Part shown: positions 1 to 8,515 of the stretch, one piece after another
Position numbering within the stretch: the first letter of the stretch is position 1
Layout: the number at the start of each line of letters is the position of its first letter
Origin: JACDHG01 sp963815295
GTDB taxonomy: Bacteria; Actinomycetota; Actinomycetes; Propionibacteriales; Nocardioidaceae
Length of the DNA: 64,000 nt
Assembly (NCBI GenBank): GCA_963815295.1
Contig: CAWFFZ010000008.1
Location: 1,488,001-1,552,000, forward strand
Reading direction: 5' to 3'
The notes under the pieces: model-generated
What the model saw: the letters and a program-made list of their open reading frames with translations, nothing else
What the model was told of the DNA's origin: nothing
Database searches by the model: none
Translations under genes and position numbers: made by a program

Positions 1-501
1 TCGATCATCGCTGTGGGGGTGGTCTTCGTGCGGCGGGTCGACGAGCTGGATGACCCGCCGGTATTGACTGTGCCGCGGCCGGCAGCGGTGTTGGCCCAGA
101 CGACGTACGGGGTGATGTGGCTGGTGCTGTATGTCGGCACGGTCGTCACGGGGTCGGGCCCCCACGCGGGCGACGCCGACTCGCCTCGCAACGGGCTCGA
201 CCCGGCGTCGGTCAGCCAGTTGCATGCGGACGTGGTGTTCCTGCTCCTGGGTCTCACGGTGGGGACGCTGCTGGCCTTCCACGCTGTGGGCGCGCCTGCG
301 GAGGCGCGTCGTGCCGTGGGTTGGCTGCTGGGGGCTGAGCTGGTCCAGGGCGTGATCGGGGTGACTCAGTACTTCACCGATCTGCCGGTCGTACTGGTTG
401 GCATGCACGTCCTCGGGGCGGCACTCCTGACGGCGGTCGGGACCTGGGTCGTGCTGACCATCCACGACCGAGGGTCGCAACCCACCGCGCCGTACCGCTA
501 A
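1..501 (+). CDS. ctaA: Heme A synthase CtaA (COX15 family), C-terminal part
   Basis: The reading frame is open from the first base, so the 5' end lies outside the window. The visible 166 residues carry the last membrane helices of a COX15/CtaA protein, which converts heme O to heme A for the aa3 cytochrome oxidase. Conserved features are the helix starting QLHADVVFLLLG, whose His is a likely heme ligand, and a second His in VLVGMHVLGAAL. The TAA stop runs into a strong hairpin. The partner gene ctaB lies about 4.6 kb away on the other strand, so the two enzymes of the heme O to heme A pathway are near each other but not co-transcribed. Family assignment rests on the helix pattern and the two His motifs. 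Confidence 0.85.
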   Translation, partial: SIIAVGVVFVRRVDELDDPPVLTVPRPAAVLAQTTYGVMWLVLYVGTVVTGSGPHAGDADSPRNGLDPASVSQLHADVVFLLLGLTVGTLLAFHAVGAPAEARRAVGWLLGAELVQGVIGVTQYFTDLPVVLVGMHVLGAALLTAVGTWVVLTIHDRGSQPTAPYR

Positions 502-548
502 AGGATCCGACGCTCAGCCAGTCATGGCGGTCTGTACGTCGGATCCTT
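501..548. terminator. Hairpin copy 1 after ctaA
   Basis: A perfect 12-bp inverted repeat (AAGGATCCGACG and its complement) encloses a 24-nt loop and starts at the ctaA stop codon. It has no long T tract. A near copy occurs at 1398-1443. It is placed as a terminator, but it could equally be a dispersed palindromic repeat. Confidence 0.6.
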
Positions 549-667
549 CCGGCTGTGGAGGGTCTGCCTGCTTCCGCAGATCGCAAGTGACGGCTGGTAG
601 GGCGTTGCGCCGGTTGCTTCGATCACCGAATGACGTCCGGTCGCCTGGGATCGCTCCCTCCTGCTGA

Positions 668-1390
668 GTCGGCTGCATCCGCGGCCGGAGTGCTCAAGCA
701 CAAGGTCGCCGTGGTCTCTACGGCAAGGGCCACGTGGCGGCGCAGTTGGCTGCACGCCGATGGCAAAGTCCAGTCGTGGGAGTTGTCGTGACCCATAACG
801 GCCCCCTGACCGACGACCAGCGGATGTGGGTCGTCCTGCTCTCCGGGCCACCGGGAACCATGCTGTTCGGTCTCTCTGCTGCGCGGTACTCAGGCCTGAA
901 GGGTTTGTCGCCGGATCACCTGTCCATCGTCATACCGGGCGCATCACGCAGCTGTCGGCGACGCCAGCTGGTCTTACCCGAGGACTGGGACGTCGATCTC
1001 CACTGGTCGACGAAACTGGGACCCGAGGACGTCCATCCCACGGCCGTGCCACCTCGGACCCGACTCCCCCGCAGCATCATCGGCAGCGCGACTGAGCGAG
1101 TGCCGCCTCGGCGAGCCCGGGTGATCGTGCTAGCCGGGGTCCAGCAGAGGCTGGTACGGCCGGCGCTACTTCCTCGACGCCGACTGGCTGGACTTCGAGA
1201 TCGGGACTGGGATCCACGGCATCCCCCATTGCGAGGTGAAAAACTGGGACAGCGACTTGCCCAGGCAGAACGACATCTCCATCGAGGGCGGCTTGCTGAT
1301 CTTCTCGTCGTACGCGAGCGCCACCTTGGCAGACGGTTTGGGGATCAGTTGGTCAAGATGTTCCGCAGTCGAGGCTGGGCTGGATCATGA
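668..1390 (+). pseudogene. Decayed DUF559-type (AbiEi/Vsr-like) protein gene
   Basis: This is the wreck of an actinobacterial protein of roughly 300 residues with an AbiEi-like N-terminal half and a DUF559 (Vsr endonuclease-like) C-terminal half. Frame 2 gives the N-terminal half, with GVVVTHNGPLTDDQR and MLFGLSAARYSGL, up to about 1160. The typical C-terminal half, with RRYFLDADWLDFEIG and GIHGIPHCEVKNW, then continues in frame 3 from 1161 to about 1340. The last residues (DQLVKMFRSRGWAG) are back in frame 2 and end at TGA 1388-1390. About 60-70 residues expected between the halves are missing. No start codon is evident, since a stop lies at 665. A deletion plus two frame changes argue against a working product. 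Frame 2 happens to stay open, which could mislead gene callers. Confidence 0.75.
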
Positions 1391-1397
1391 CCCGTCT

Positions 1398-1443
1398 AGG
1401 ATCCGACGCTGAGCCATTCATGGCGCTCTATACGTCGGATCCT
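1398..1443. terminator. Hairpin copy 2 between the pseudogene and the repeat-protein gene
   Basis: An 11-bp perfect inverted repeat (AGGATCCGACG) encloses a 24-nt loop that matches the loop of the 501-548 hairpin at about 20 of 24 positions. It lies between converging ends: the pseudogene stop at 1390 and the stop of the large minus-strand gene at 1458. It could act as a bidirectional terminator. Confidence 0.6.
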
Positions 1444-1457
1444 TCGACTCGGGGTGG

Positions 1458-4400
1458 CTACTTGGTCTTGAAGAGGGCGCTGATGATGGAGCCGTCGTCG
1501 GCGGTCATCGTGGCGGAGTAGCAGTTGCCAGCACCTGTGGGGGTCTTCCAGTTCTGGATGAACTGACCCCCGGTGGTGTCGTAGCGGAGACTGGTTCCAC
1601 CGGTGGACACAACCTCGATGGCGTCTTCGATGCCTGATCCACTCGTGCAGCTGACCTTCCGGGACATGAAGCTCTGCACCGCGTCGACGCTCGTCAGCTC
1701 GCTCGTGCCGGCGAAGAGCTCGAACTTCAACGGAACAGTGCTGCCACCCTTCACGGTGTTCCACACCCCACCCATGTCAACTGGGGAGAAGAAGCCCCTG
1801 GTGGTCCATGCGAGAACCGTGTAGGTGTGTGTGTTCTCGCTGGTGTTGCCCGCGTTGTCGGTTGCTGTGGCGGTGTAGCTGTGCGATCCGACTGTGGTTC
1901 CACCACCGGTCACCATGCATGAGTCAAGACCTGACAAAGCATCCGAGGAACTACAGGTCGGAGCCGCTGGGTCGTTGCCGAAGTAGTAGCTGCTCCCTGG
2001 CCCACCGTTGAAAGTCGGCGTCGACGGGTTTGTCTTGTCGATGTCGATGTTGGACACGGTGTCGTTGGTGGTGTTGCCAGCGTTGTCAGTGGCGGTACCG
2101 GTCGCGGACTGGTTCTCGCCCTCACCGAAGGTGGTGTCACCCGTGCAGGAGTCGATGCCGGAACGGGTGTCGGTGCAGCTGAAGTCAACGGCAACGTCCT
2201 GCTTGTACCAGCCGTTGGCGTTCGGTGCGGTCGGGCTCAGTGTGTGAGCGATGCCGGGGCCGGTCTTGTCGAGCCTGACCGTCACTTCGGTGGCCGCGCT
2301 GACGTTGCCGGCCTGGTCGGTGCAGGTACCGGACACAGTCTGGTCAACGGCTTCGTCAGTCACCGGGACGTCAGCCGTGCAGGAGTCGACGCCGCTGGGA
2401 CCGTTGTCACCGGTAGAACTGAAACTGACCACGACGTCGTCGTTGTTCCAGCCCGCAGTGTTGGCAGCTGGGTTCAGCGACGCAGCCGGAGCGTTCGGGG
2501 CGCTCTTGTCGATCTTGTAGCTCTTGGAGACCGCACCGGCAGCCGTCGTGTTACCGGCCTCATCCGTGAACGCCGGACTCTCGACCGTCACCACGTTGCC
2601 TTCACCGCTGCTGGTCACCGTCTTGGACTCGGTCGCAGGACCAGATAGGGCGTCGGTCGCCGTGAACTCCACGACGACATTCGACGTGTACCAACCATTG
2701 GCACCCAAGACACCATCGACAGTGACCTCGTCACTAACGCTAGGCGCGGTCATGTCGAGCTTGACCGTTACTTGTGTTGCGGCGCTCACGTTCCCGGCGT
2801 TGTCGGTGCAGGTACCTGTCACCGTCTGGCTTGCTGTCTCGCTTGTCACTTGGACATCCGCTGTGCAGTTGGCGATCCCGCTGGGGCCGTTGTCGCCAGC
2901 AGCAGCGAAACCGACCGTGACGTTGCTGTTGTTCCAGCCCGCAGCGTTAGGAGTCGGGTCCTGCGAGGCGGTTGGCGCGTTCGGGGCGCTCTTGTCGATG
3001 TCGATGTTGGACACGGTGTCGTTGGTGGTGTTGCCAGCGTTGTCAATGGCGGTACCGGTCGCGGACTGGTTCTCGCCCTGACCAAGGGTGGTGTCACCCG
3101 TGCAGGTGTCGATGCCGGAAAGTGCGTCGCCACAAGAGAAGTCGACATCGACATCAGTGGTGTACCAGCCGTTGATGCCGTTCGGCGCATTTGGGCTCAG
3201 CGAGTGATCGATGCTGGGGCCTGTCTTGTCGATGTCGATGTTGGACACGGTGTCGTTGGTGGTGTTGCCAGCGTTGTCAATGGCGGTACCGGTCGCGGAC
3301 TGGTTCTCGCCCTCACCGAAGGTGGTGTCACCCGTGCAGGAGTCGATGCCGGAACGGGTGTCGGTGCAGCTGAAGTCAACGGCAACGTCCTGCTTGTACC
3401 AGCCGTTGGCGTTCGGTGCGGTCGGGCTCAGTGTGTGAGCGATGCCGGGGCCGGTCTTGTCGAGCCTGACCGTCACTTCGGTGGCCGCGCTGACGTTGCC
3501 GGCCTGGTCGGTGCAGGTACCGGACACAGTCTGGTCAACGGCTTCGTCAGTCACCGGGACGTCAGCCGTGCAGGAGTCGACGCCGCTGGGACCGTTGTCA
3601 CCGGTAGAACTGAAACTGACCACGACGTCGTCGTTGTTCCAGCCCGCAGTGTTGGCAGCTGGGTTCAGCGACGCAGCCGGAGCGTTCGGGGCGCTCTTGT
3701 CGATCTTGTAGCTCTTGGAGACCGCACCGGCAGCCGTCGTGTTACCGGCCTCATCCGTGAACGCCGGACTCTCGACCGTCACCACGTTGCCTTCACCGCT
3801 GCTGGTCACCGTCTTGGACTCGGTCGCAGGACCAGATAGGGCGTCGGTCGCCGTGAACTCCACGACGACATTCGACGTGTACCAACCATTGGCACCCAAG
3901 ACACCATCGACAGTGACCTCGTCACTAACGCTAGGCGCGGTGCCGTCCCGTTTGATGTTAACTGTCTGCGTAGCAGCCGGTCCTCCCGCGCTTGTCGCGG
4001 AGCAGGAGTAGTCAGCCGCTGCCTGGTCGGCGATGAGGTCTTGGTTGACACAGCCAGTCATCTCCACCGAGTTCGGCGACTGCGGCTCGCTGACGTTCCA
4101 CGTCAAGGAGACATCGCCGGTGTACCAGCCGTTAGCACCGGTGGGAGCGGCTGGATCGAGTGAGTAGGTGATGACAGGTGTGCTGGGGTCGACAATGCTG
4201 TAGGTCTTCGACTCGGTCGCGGTGAGGCCACCGGCGTCCATGTAGGAACAGGTGGCCGTCTGAGACCCGATGCCGTCGGAGGCGTAGCCACCGGTGACCT
4301 GGCTCAGCGTCGCCGCGAAAGTGGAGTCACCGTCCTCGACGTCGGTCACCTGGCACGTCGCCGCAGGGACTGAACCCTTGATGTAGCTTGCGCCACCGGT

Positions 4401-4892
4401 GACACCGGCAACCGTAATCCCGGGTGCTGTGTTCGCCGGAGCAGCCACGTTCACCGTGAACGTCGCAGATGCAAGGTTGAAGCTGCCACCAGTGCTGTTG
4501 CTGGTCTGGGTGGTCGAGACCGTCGCGGTCCCGACTGCCACCGGGGTGACCGTCAGCGTCTTGATGTCGCCGCAGGACGCGAAGGTGACTGAGCTGGGCG
4601 ACACGGTGGCAACCGCGGTGTTGGAGCTGGACACCGTCAGGCCGAGCGTCGTGCTCCCAGTGAGGTTGCAACCGTTCTTGCCGTCTCCACCAGTTGGGGA
4701 CACGTACAGCGTCGTGCTGCCATTGGCGCCACCCACGTTCAGCGGCATGGCCTCCGCCACGGCGTCAATCGAGGCGTCGATGCTGTTGGAGATATCGTCG
4801 GCGTTTGCAGTCCCGCCGAAAGCCATAGCGATGATGGCCGTAATGGCGATGATCGCGGTGGCCTGGCTAGATCGTTTCTTCAACCGAATCAT
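1458..4892 (-). CDS. Secreted Ig-like repeat protein with C-terminal PxKD domain
   Basis: A 1144-residue secreted protein. The Sec signal peptide has a basic start (MIRLKKRSSQA), a hydrophobic core and a likely cut after GTANA near residue 31. An N-terminal beta-rich region of about 150 residues is followed by at least nine Ig-like units of about 75-90 residues marked by GW(Y/N) and DNAGN motifs. These units contain paired cysteines (DSCTGD, FSCTD) that may form disulphides. The last 110 residues match the PxKD type (GGVWNTVKGGSTVPLKFEL). There is no LPXTG or membrane anchor, so it is probably released or held non-covalently. The ATG has GAGGA upstream. A 720-bp stretch is present twice almost unchanged. 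Its role is likely adhesion or surface structure, by inference only. Confidence 0.8.
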   Translation of the reverse strand: MIRLKKRSSQATAIIAITAIIAMAFGGTANADDISNSIDASIDAVAEAMPLNVGGANGSTTLYVSPTGGDGKNGCNLTGSTTLGLTVSSSNTAVATVSPSSVTFASCGDIKTLTVTPVAVGTATVSTTQTSNSTGGSFNLASATFTVNVAAPANTAPGITVAGVTGGASYIKGSVPAATCQVTDVEDGDSTFAATLSQVTGGYASDGIGSQTATCSYMDAGGLTATESKTYSIVDPSTPVITYSLDPAAPTGANGWYTGDVSLTWNVSEPQSPNSVEMTGCVNQDLIADQAAADYSCSATSAGGPAATQTVNIKRDGTAPSVSDEVTVDGVLGANGWYTSNVVVEFTATDALSGPATESKTVTSSGEGNVVTVESPAFTDEAGNTTAAGAVSKSYKIDKSAPNAPAASLNPAANTAGWNNDDVVVSFSSTGDNGPSGVDSCTADVPVTDEAVDQTVSGTCTDQAGNVSAATEVTVRLDKTGPGIAHTLSPTAPNANGWYKQDVAVDFSCTDTRSGIDSCTGDTTFGEGENQSATGTAIDNAGNTTNDTVSNIDIDKTGPSIDHSLSPNAPNGINGWYTTDVDVDFSCGDALSGIDTCTGDTTLGQGENQSATGTAIDNAGNTTNDTVSNIDIDKSAPNAPTASQDPTPNAAGWNNSNVTVGFAAAGDNGPSGIANCTADVQVTSETASQTVTGTCTDNAGNVSAATQVTVKLDMTAPSVSDEVTVDGVLGANGWYTSNVVVEFTATDALSGPATESKTVTSSGEGNVVTVESPAFTDEAGNTTAAGAVSKSYKIDKSAPNAPAASLNPAANTAGWNNDDVVVSFSSTGDNGPSGVDSCTADVPVTDEAVDQTVSGTCTDQAGNVSAATEVTVRLDKTGPGIAHTLSPTAPNANGWYKQDVAVDFSCTDTRSGIDSCTGDTTFGEGENQSATGTATDNAGNTTNDTVSNIDIDKTNPSTPTFNGGPGSSYYFGNDPAAPTCSSSDALSGLDSCMVTGGGTTVGSHSYTATATDNAGNTSENTHTYTVLAWTTRGFFSPVDMGGVWNTVKGGSTVPLKFELFAGTSELTSVDAVQSFMSRKVSCTSGSGIEDAIEVVSTGGTSLRYDTTGGQFIQNWKTPTGAGNCYSATMTADDGSIISALFKTK
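2031..2750 (-). repeat. Internal direct repeat, copy A (720 bp)
   Basis: This block matches 3222-3941 at an offset of exactly 1191 bp (397 codons). By eye it differs at a single base (G at 2089 against A at 3280, Thr against Ile). It encodes about three Ig-like units of the secreted repeat protein. Such identity implies a very recent duplication or ongoing gene conversion. Confidence 0.95.
3222..3941 (-). repeat. Internal direct repeat, copy B (720 bp)
   Basis: Second copy of the block at 2031-2750, in the same orientation and reading frame. A shorter related stretch, near 2989-3110, lies between the two copies and shares the segment around DNAGNTTNDTVSNIDIDK, which could serve as a recombination anchor. 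Confidence 0.95.
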
Positions 4893-5125
4893 GCCGCATC
4901 CTCGTCATGTTGGCGTCGATCACCGGGGTGCGACGGCTGATGGTGTAGCTGGACACCACACGTGTAGCGCCGGGGCCAGATAACCAGTCAGATCACTCTT
5001 GAGAGACGTTCGGTCAGGAAATGGCCCGAACGGACTATGCGGGTTTCACGTTGTGTAGCGGACGCCTCACCTGCCGTCAGATTGGCGGCACAGTCACACC
5101 TCAAAGCTGACGATGCTTGCCAAAG

Positions 5126-6115
5126 TTAATGAGTGAGGAGGGGGTCGATTGCGACCGCGAGGAACAACAACGCCAGGTACACGTTCGACCCGTGGAACAG
5201 CCGCATCGGCTTGAGCGCGACCGGGTCCTCGGTCGACCGAGATCGCCTCCACAGTGCATGCGCCTCGACCACAAATGCGGCACCCAAAACAGTGGCGGCC
5301 ACTGGGTAGACCCAGCCGGTTGAGGCCACCGGCCACAGCAACAGCGATGTCGCCACCGTCAGCCAGCTGTACACGGCAATCTGTCGCCCGACCACCGCAG
5401 CCGGTTGCACCACAGGGAGCATCGGCACCGAGGCCGCCGCGTAGTCGTCGCGATAGCGAATCGCGAGCGACCAGAAATGCGGCGGGGTCCAGAAGAACAC
5501 GACCATGAACAACACCACCGGTGGCCACGCGAGCGAACCCGTGACAGCGGTCCAGCCGATCAGTGCGGGGAAGCAGCCCGCTGCTCCCCCCCACACGATG
5601 TTCTGCGCCGTACGTCGTTTGAGCACCATCGTGTAGCCCACGACATAGAACACGTTGGCCGCGAGCGCGAGTGCCGCCGAGATCCAATTAACGGCAAAGC
5701 CCAACAGGAGAGTGGCGGCGATGCCAAGCACCACTCCGAACACCATGGCCGCCCGGCTGGAGACCTGATGCCGTGGCAGCGGCCGACGCCGCGTGCGCTG
5801 CATCTGCTCGTCGATGTCGGCGTCGACCACACAGTTAAGAGCGTTGGCGCTACCGGCCGCCATCGTGCCGCCGACGACAGTCGCGAGCACCAACCACAAC
5901 GACGGGACGCCCTGCTCTGCAAGGAACATCACGGGGACTGTGGTGAGGAGGAGCAGCTCGACGATGCGCGGCTTGGTCAGTGCGACATAGGCACTGACAA
6001 CGTCGAGCGGGCTGCGCGACATCGAGCCTTGATGTGCGGGCGGCGAGCCGGGTCTGTCGGTGACCTCTGCCGACGCCCGTACCGGGGCGGGGGCTTGCGG
6101 GTCGACCGTCGTCAC
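5126..6115 (-). CDS. ctaB: Protoheme IX farnesyltransferase (heme O synthase)
   Basis: This membrane UbiA-family prenyltransferase adds farnesyl to heme B to give heme O, the substrate of CtaA. The Asp-rich motif is visible as NCVVDADID, followed by the conserved YTMVLKRRTAQNIVWGG loop and TPPHFWSLAIRYRDDY. About nine hydrophobic segments follow YVALTKPRIVELLL. The GTG at 6115 is chosen because GAGG lies just upstream. An ATG at 6022 with AAGG upstream is an alternative that would remove 31 poorly conserved residues. The gene is divergent from the pentose-phosphate operon, an arrangement also known in mycobacteria (ctaB next to tkt). Intergenic 4893-5125, beyond its stop, holds no other gene. 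Confidence 0.93.
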   Translation of the reverse strand: MTTVDPQAPAPVRASAEVTDRPGSPPAHQGSMSRSPLDVVSAYVALTKPRIVELLLLTTVPVMFLAEQGVPSLWLVLATVVGGTMAAGSANALNCVVDADIDEQMQRTRRRPLPRHQVSSRAAMVFGVVLGIAATLLLGFAVNWISAALALAANVFYVVGYTMVLKRRTAQNIVWGGAAGCFPALIGWTAVTGSLAWPPVVLFMVVFFWTPPHFWSLAIRYRDDYAAASVPMLPVVQPAAVVGRQIAVYSWLTVATSLLLWPVASTGWVYPVAATVLGAAFVVEAHALWRRSRSTEDPVALKPMRLFHGSNVYLALLFLAVAIDPLLTH

Positions 6116-6354
6116 AGACACCTCGGAAGGAACGTTCGTATCGATGCACGGCCGCGCTGGCCCGCGCATCGAGCCTGACTCGTACGGAGTCTAGTGCGCG
6201 ACCCACGCCGGCGGTGACCTGGCCGGACTGTGGGGCCGAGCGGGTCGAAAGAGTGGGCAGTAGGCTCGGCCAAGGAGGCTATGACCCGGTCAGATACGAG
6301 TCTTGACGGTCCCCGACGACGCGAAACACAGGCCCTGAGGAAGGATCCGCCGCT

Positions 6355-8475
6355 GTGACCAGCGCCCCCGCCAACCCGTACTCCAAGCTCGACTGGTCCG
6401 AGGTCGACGATCGGGCGGTCGACACGGTCCGCGTGCTCGCCATGGACGCCGTACAGAAGGTCGGCAACGGCCACCCCGGCACCGCCATGAGTCTGGCCCC
6501 GGCGGCATACCTGCTCTTTCAGAAGCTGATGCGCCACAACCCCGCCGACCCGAACTGGCCGGGCCGCGACCGCTTCGTGCTCTCGGCCGGTCACTCCAGC
6601 CTGACGCTCTACATCCAGCTGTACCTCGCCGGCTTCGGGCTCGAGCTCGACGACCTGAAGTCGCTCCGCGTCTGGGGCAGCCTCACCCCCGGCCACCCCG
6701 AGCACGGCCACACCGCCGGGGTCGAGACGACGACCGGCCCACTCGGTCAGGGCGTCGCCAACGCGGTCGGCATGGCGATGGCCGCCCGCCGCGAGCGCGG
6801 CCTCTTCGACCCCAAGCCCGCCGTCGGCGAGAGCCTCTTCGACCATGACATCTTCGCGATCGCCAGCGACGGCGACCTCGAAGAAGGTGTGAGCGGCGAG
6901 GCATCGTCGCTCGCCGGACACCAACAGCTCGGCAACCTGGTGTTGCTGTACGACGCCAACAAGATCTCGATCGAAGACGACACCAACATCGCGTTCAGCG
7001 AAGACGTGGCCAAGCGCTACCAGGCCTACGGCTGGCACGTCCAGACCGTCGACTGGACCAACGACGGCAAGGGCTACCAGGAGGATGTGCAGGCGCTCTT
7101 CAAGGCCTACAAGGCAGCCAAGGCAGAGAAGGGCCGCCCGAGCTTCATCCAGCTCCGCACCATCATCGGCTGGCCGGCGCCCACAGCCCAGAACACCGGC
7201 GCAGCCCACGGCTCCGCCCTCGGCGAGGACGAGGTGGCAGCGACGAAGAAGATCCTCGGCTTCGACCCCGACAAGTCGTTCGTCGTAGCCGACGACGTCA
7301 TCGAGCACACGCGTGCGGCTGTCGAGCGAGGCAAGGTCGTCCAGGCCGAGTGGCAGGAGCGGTACGACACCTGGGCCGCCAAGTCCGGTGACCGCAAGGC
7401 GCTCTTCGACCGGATGCAGACGCGCACCCTGCCGGATGGGTGGGCCGACGCCCTGCCGACGTTCGACGCCGACCCGAAGGGGATGGCGACCCGCAAGGCA
7501 TCCGGCGAGATCCTGACGGCGGTCGCGCCCCACCTGCCCGAGCTCTGGGGCGGCTCGGCGGACCTCGCAGGCTCCAACAACACGACGCCGAAGGGTGAGC
7601 CGAGCTTCGTCCCGCCCGACTACGCCACGAAGATGTTCCCCGGCGACTGGTATGGCCGCGTGCTGCACTTCGGCATCCGCGAGCACGCAATGGCGTCGAT
7701 CCTCAACGGCATCGCGCTCCACGGCGGCACCCGGCCGTATGGCGGCACGTTCCTCGTGTTCTCCGACTACATGCGTCCCGCAGTTCGCCTTGCTGCGTTG
7801 ATGAAACTGCCAGTCACCTACGTCTGGACCCACGACTCCATCGGGCTCGGCGAAGACGGACCCACGCACCAGCCCATCGAGCACCTCGCCGCCTTGCGCG
7901 CCATCCCGGGCCTCGACATCGTGCGGCCGGCCGACTCCAACGAGACGGTCGCGGCATGGAAGGCGATCCTCGAGCACACCGACCGGCCGGCGGGCCTCGC
8001 CCTCACGCGACAGGACGTGCCGACGTTCCCGCGCGGCACCGACGGGTATGCCGACACGTCCAACGTCGTGCGCGGAGCCTACGTGCTTCTCGACGTCGAC
8101 GGCGGCCAGCCAGACGTCGTACTCATCGGCACCGGATCAGAGGTCCAGATCGCTGTGGCTGCCCGCGATCAGCTCGCCGAAGACGGCATCCGTGCCCGCG
8201 TCGTTTCGATGCCATGTCGCGAGTGGTTCGAGGACCAGGACAAGTCCTACCGCGACACCGTCATCCCTCCCACCGTCAAGGCCAGAGTCTCGGTCGAGGC
8301 CGCGGTGCCGATGGGGTGGCGCGACATCGTCGGCGACTCCGGACGCATCGTTTCCCTCGACCACTTCGGGGCGTCGGCCGACTACCAGCGCCTCTACATG
8401 GAGTTCGGGCTCACCGCCGAGGTCGTGACCCAAGCCGCCAAAGACAGCATCGCCGCCGCAGACGCCCGCGGCTGA
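6355..8475 (+). CDS. tkt: Transketolase
   Basis: A thiamine diphosphate enzyme of 706 residues that moves two-carbon units between sugar phosphates in the non-oxidative pentose-phosphate pathway. The cofactor motif is visible as GDGDLEEGVSGEA ending in YDANKISIE. The N-terminal GNGHPGTAMSLAP, the GHPEHGHTAGVETTTGPLGQG loop, and the C-terminal HFGIREHAM and THDSIGLGEDGPTHQP segments are also typical. The start is a GTG with AGGAAGGA about 10 bases upstream. It is the first gene of tkt-tal-pgi-zwf-opcA-pgl. The 239-base gap to ctaB must hold two divergent promoters, but no clear -35/-10 pair can be asserted. Confidence 0.97.
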   Translation: MTSAPANPYSKLDWSEVDDRAVDTVRVLAMDAVQKVGNGHPGTAMSLAPAAYLLFQKLMRHNPADPNWPGRDRFVLSAGHSSLTLYIQLYLAGFGLELDDLKSLRVWGSLTPGHPEHGHTAGVETTTGPLGQGVANAVGMAMAARRERGLFDPKPAVGESLFDHDIFAIASDGDLEEGVSGEASSLAGHQQLGNLVLLYDANKISIEDDTNIAFSEDVAKRYQAYGWHVQTVDWTNDGKGYQEDVQALFKAYKAAKAEKGRPSFIQLRTIIGWPAPTAQNTGAAHGSALGEDEVAATKKILGFDPDKSFVVADDVIEHTRAAVERGKVVQAEWQERYDTWAAKSGDRKALFDRMQTRTLPDGWADALPTFDADPKGMATRKASGEILTAVAPHLPELWGGSADLAGSNNTTPKGEPSFVPPDYATKMFPGDWYGRVLHFGIREHAMASILNGIALHGGTRPYGGTFLVFSDYMRPAVRLAALMKLPVTYVWTHDSIGLGEDGPTHQPIEHLAALRAIPGLDIVRPADSNETVAAWKAILEHTDRPAGLALTRQDVPTFPRGTDGYADTSNVVRGAYVLLDVDGGQPDVVLIGTGSEVQIAVAARDQLAEDGIRARVVSMPCREWFEDQDKSYRDTVIPPTVKARVSVEAAVPMGWRDIVGDSGRIVSLDHFGASADYQRLYMEFGLTAEVVTQAAKDSIAAADARG

Positions 8476-8515
8476 TCGCGACCAGCAAGACCACGACAGC
8501 GAAAGGACCAGTTCG

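Noticed and set aside
2772..3839. Plus-strand open frame of 355 codons inside the repeat-protein gene
   Set aside because: It is the antisense shadow of the repeats and repeats its own sequence at the same offset; no start signal or family.
1458..4892. Direct repeats considered as a transposon or CRISPR-like array
   Set aside because: Repeats keep one long reading frame, are 1191 bp apart, and encode protein units; no spacer pattern or transposase.
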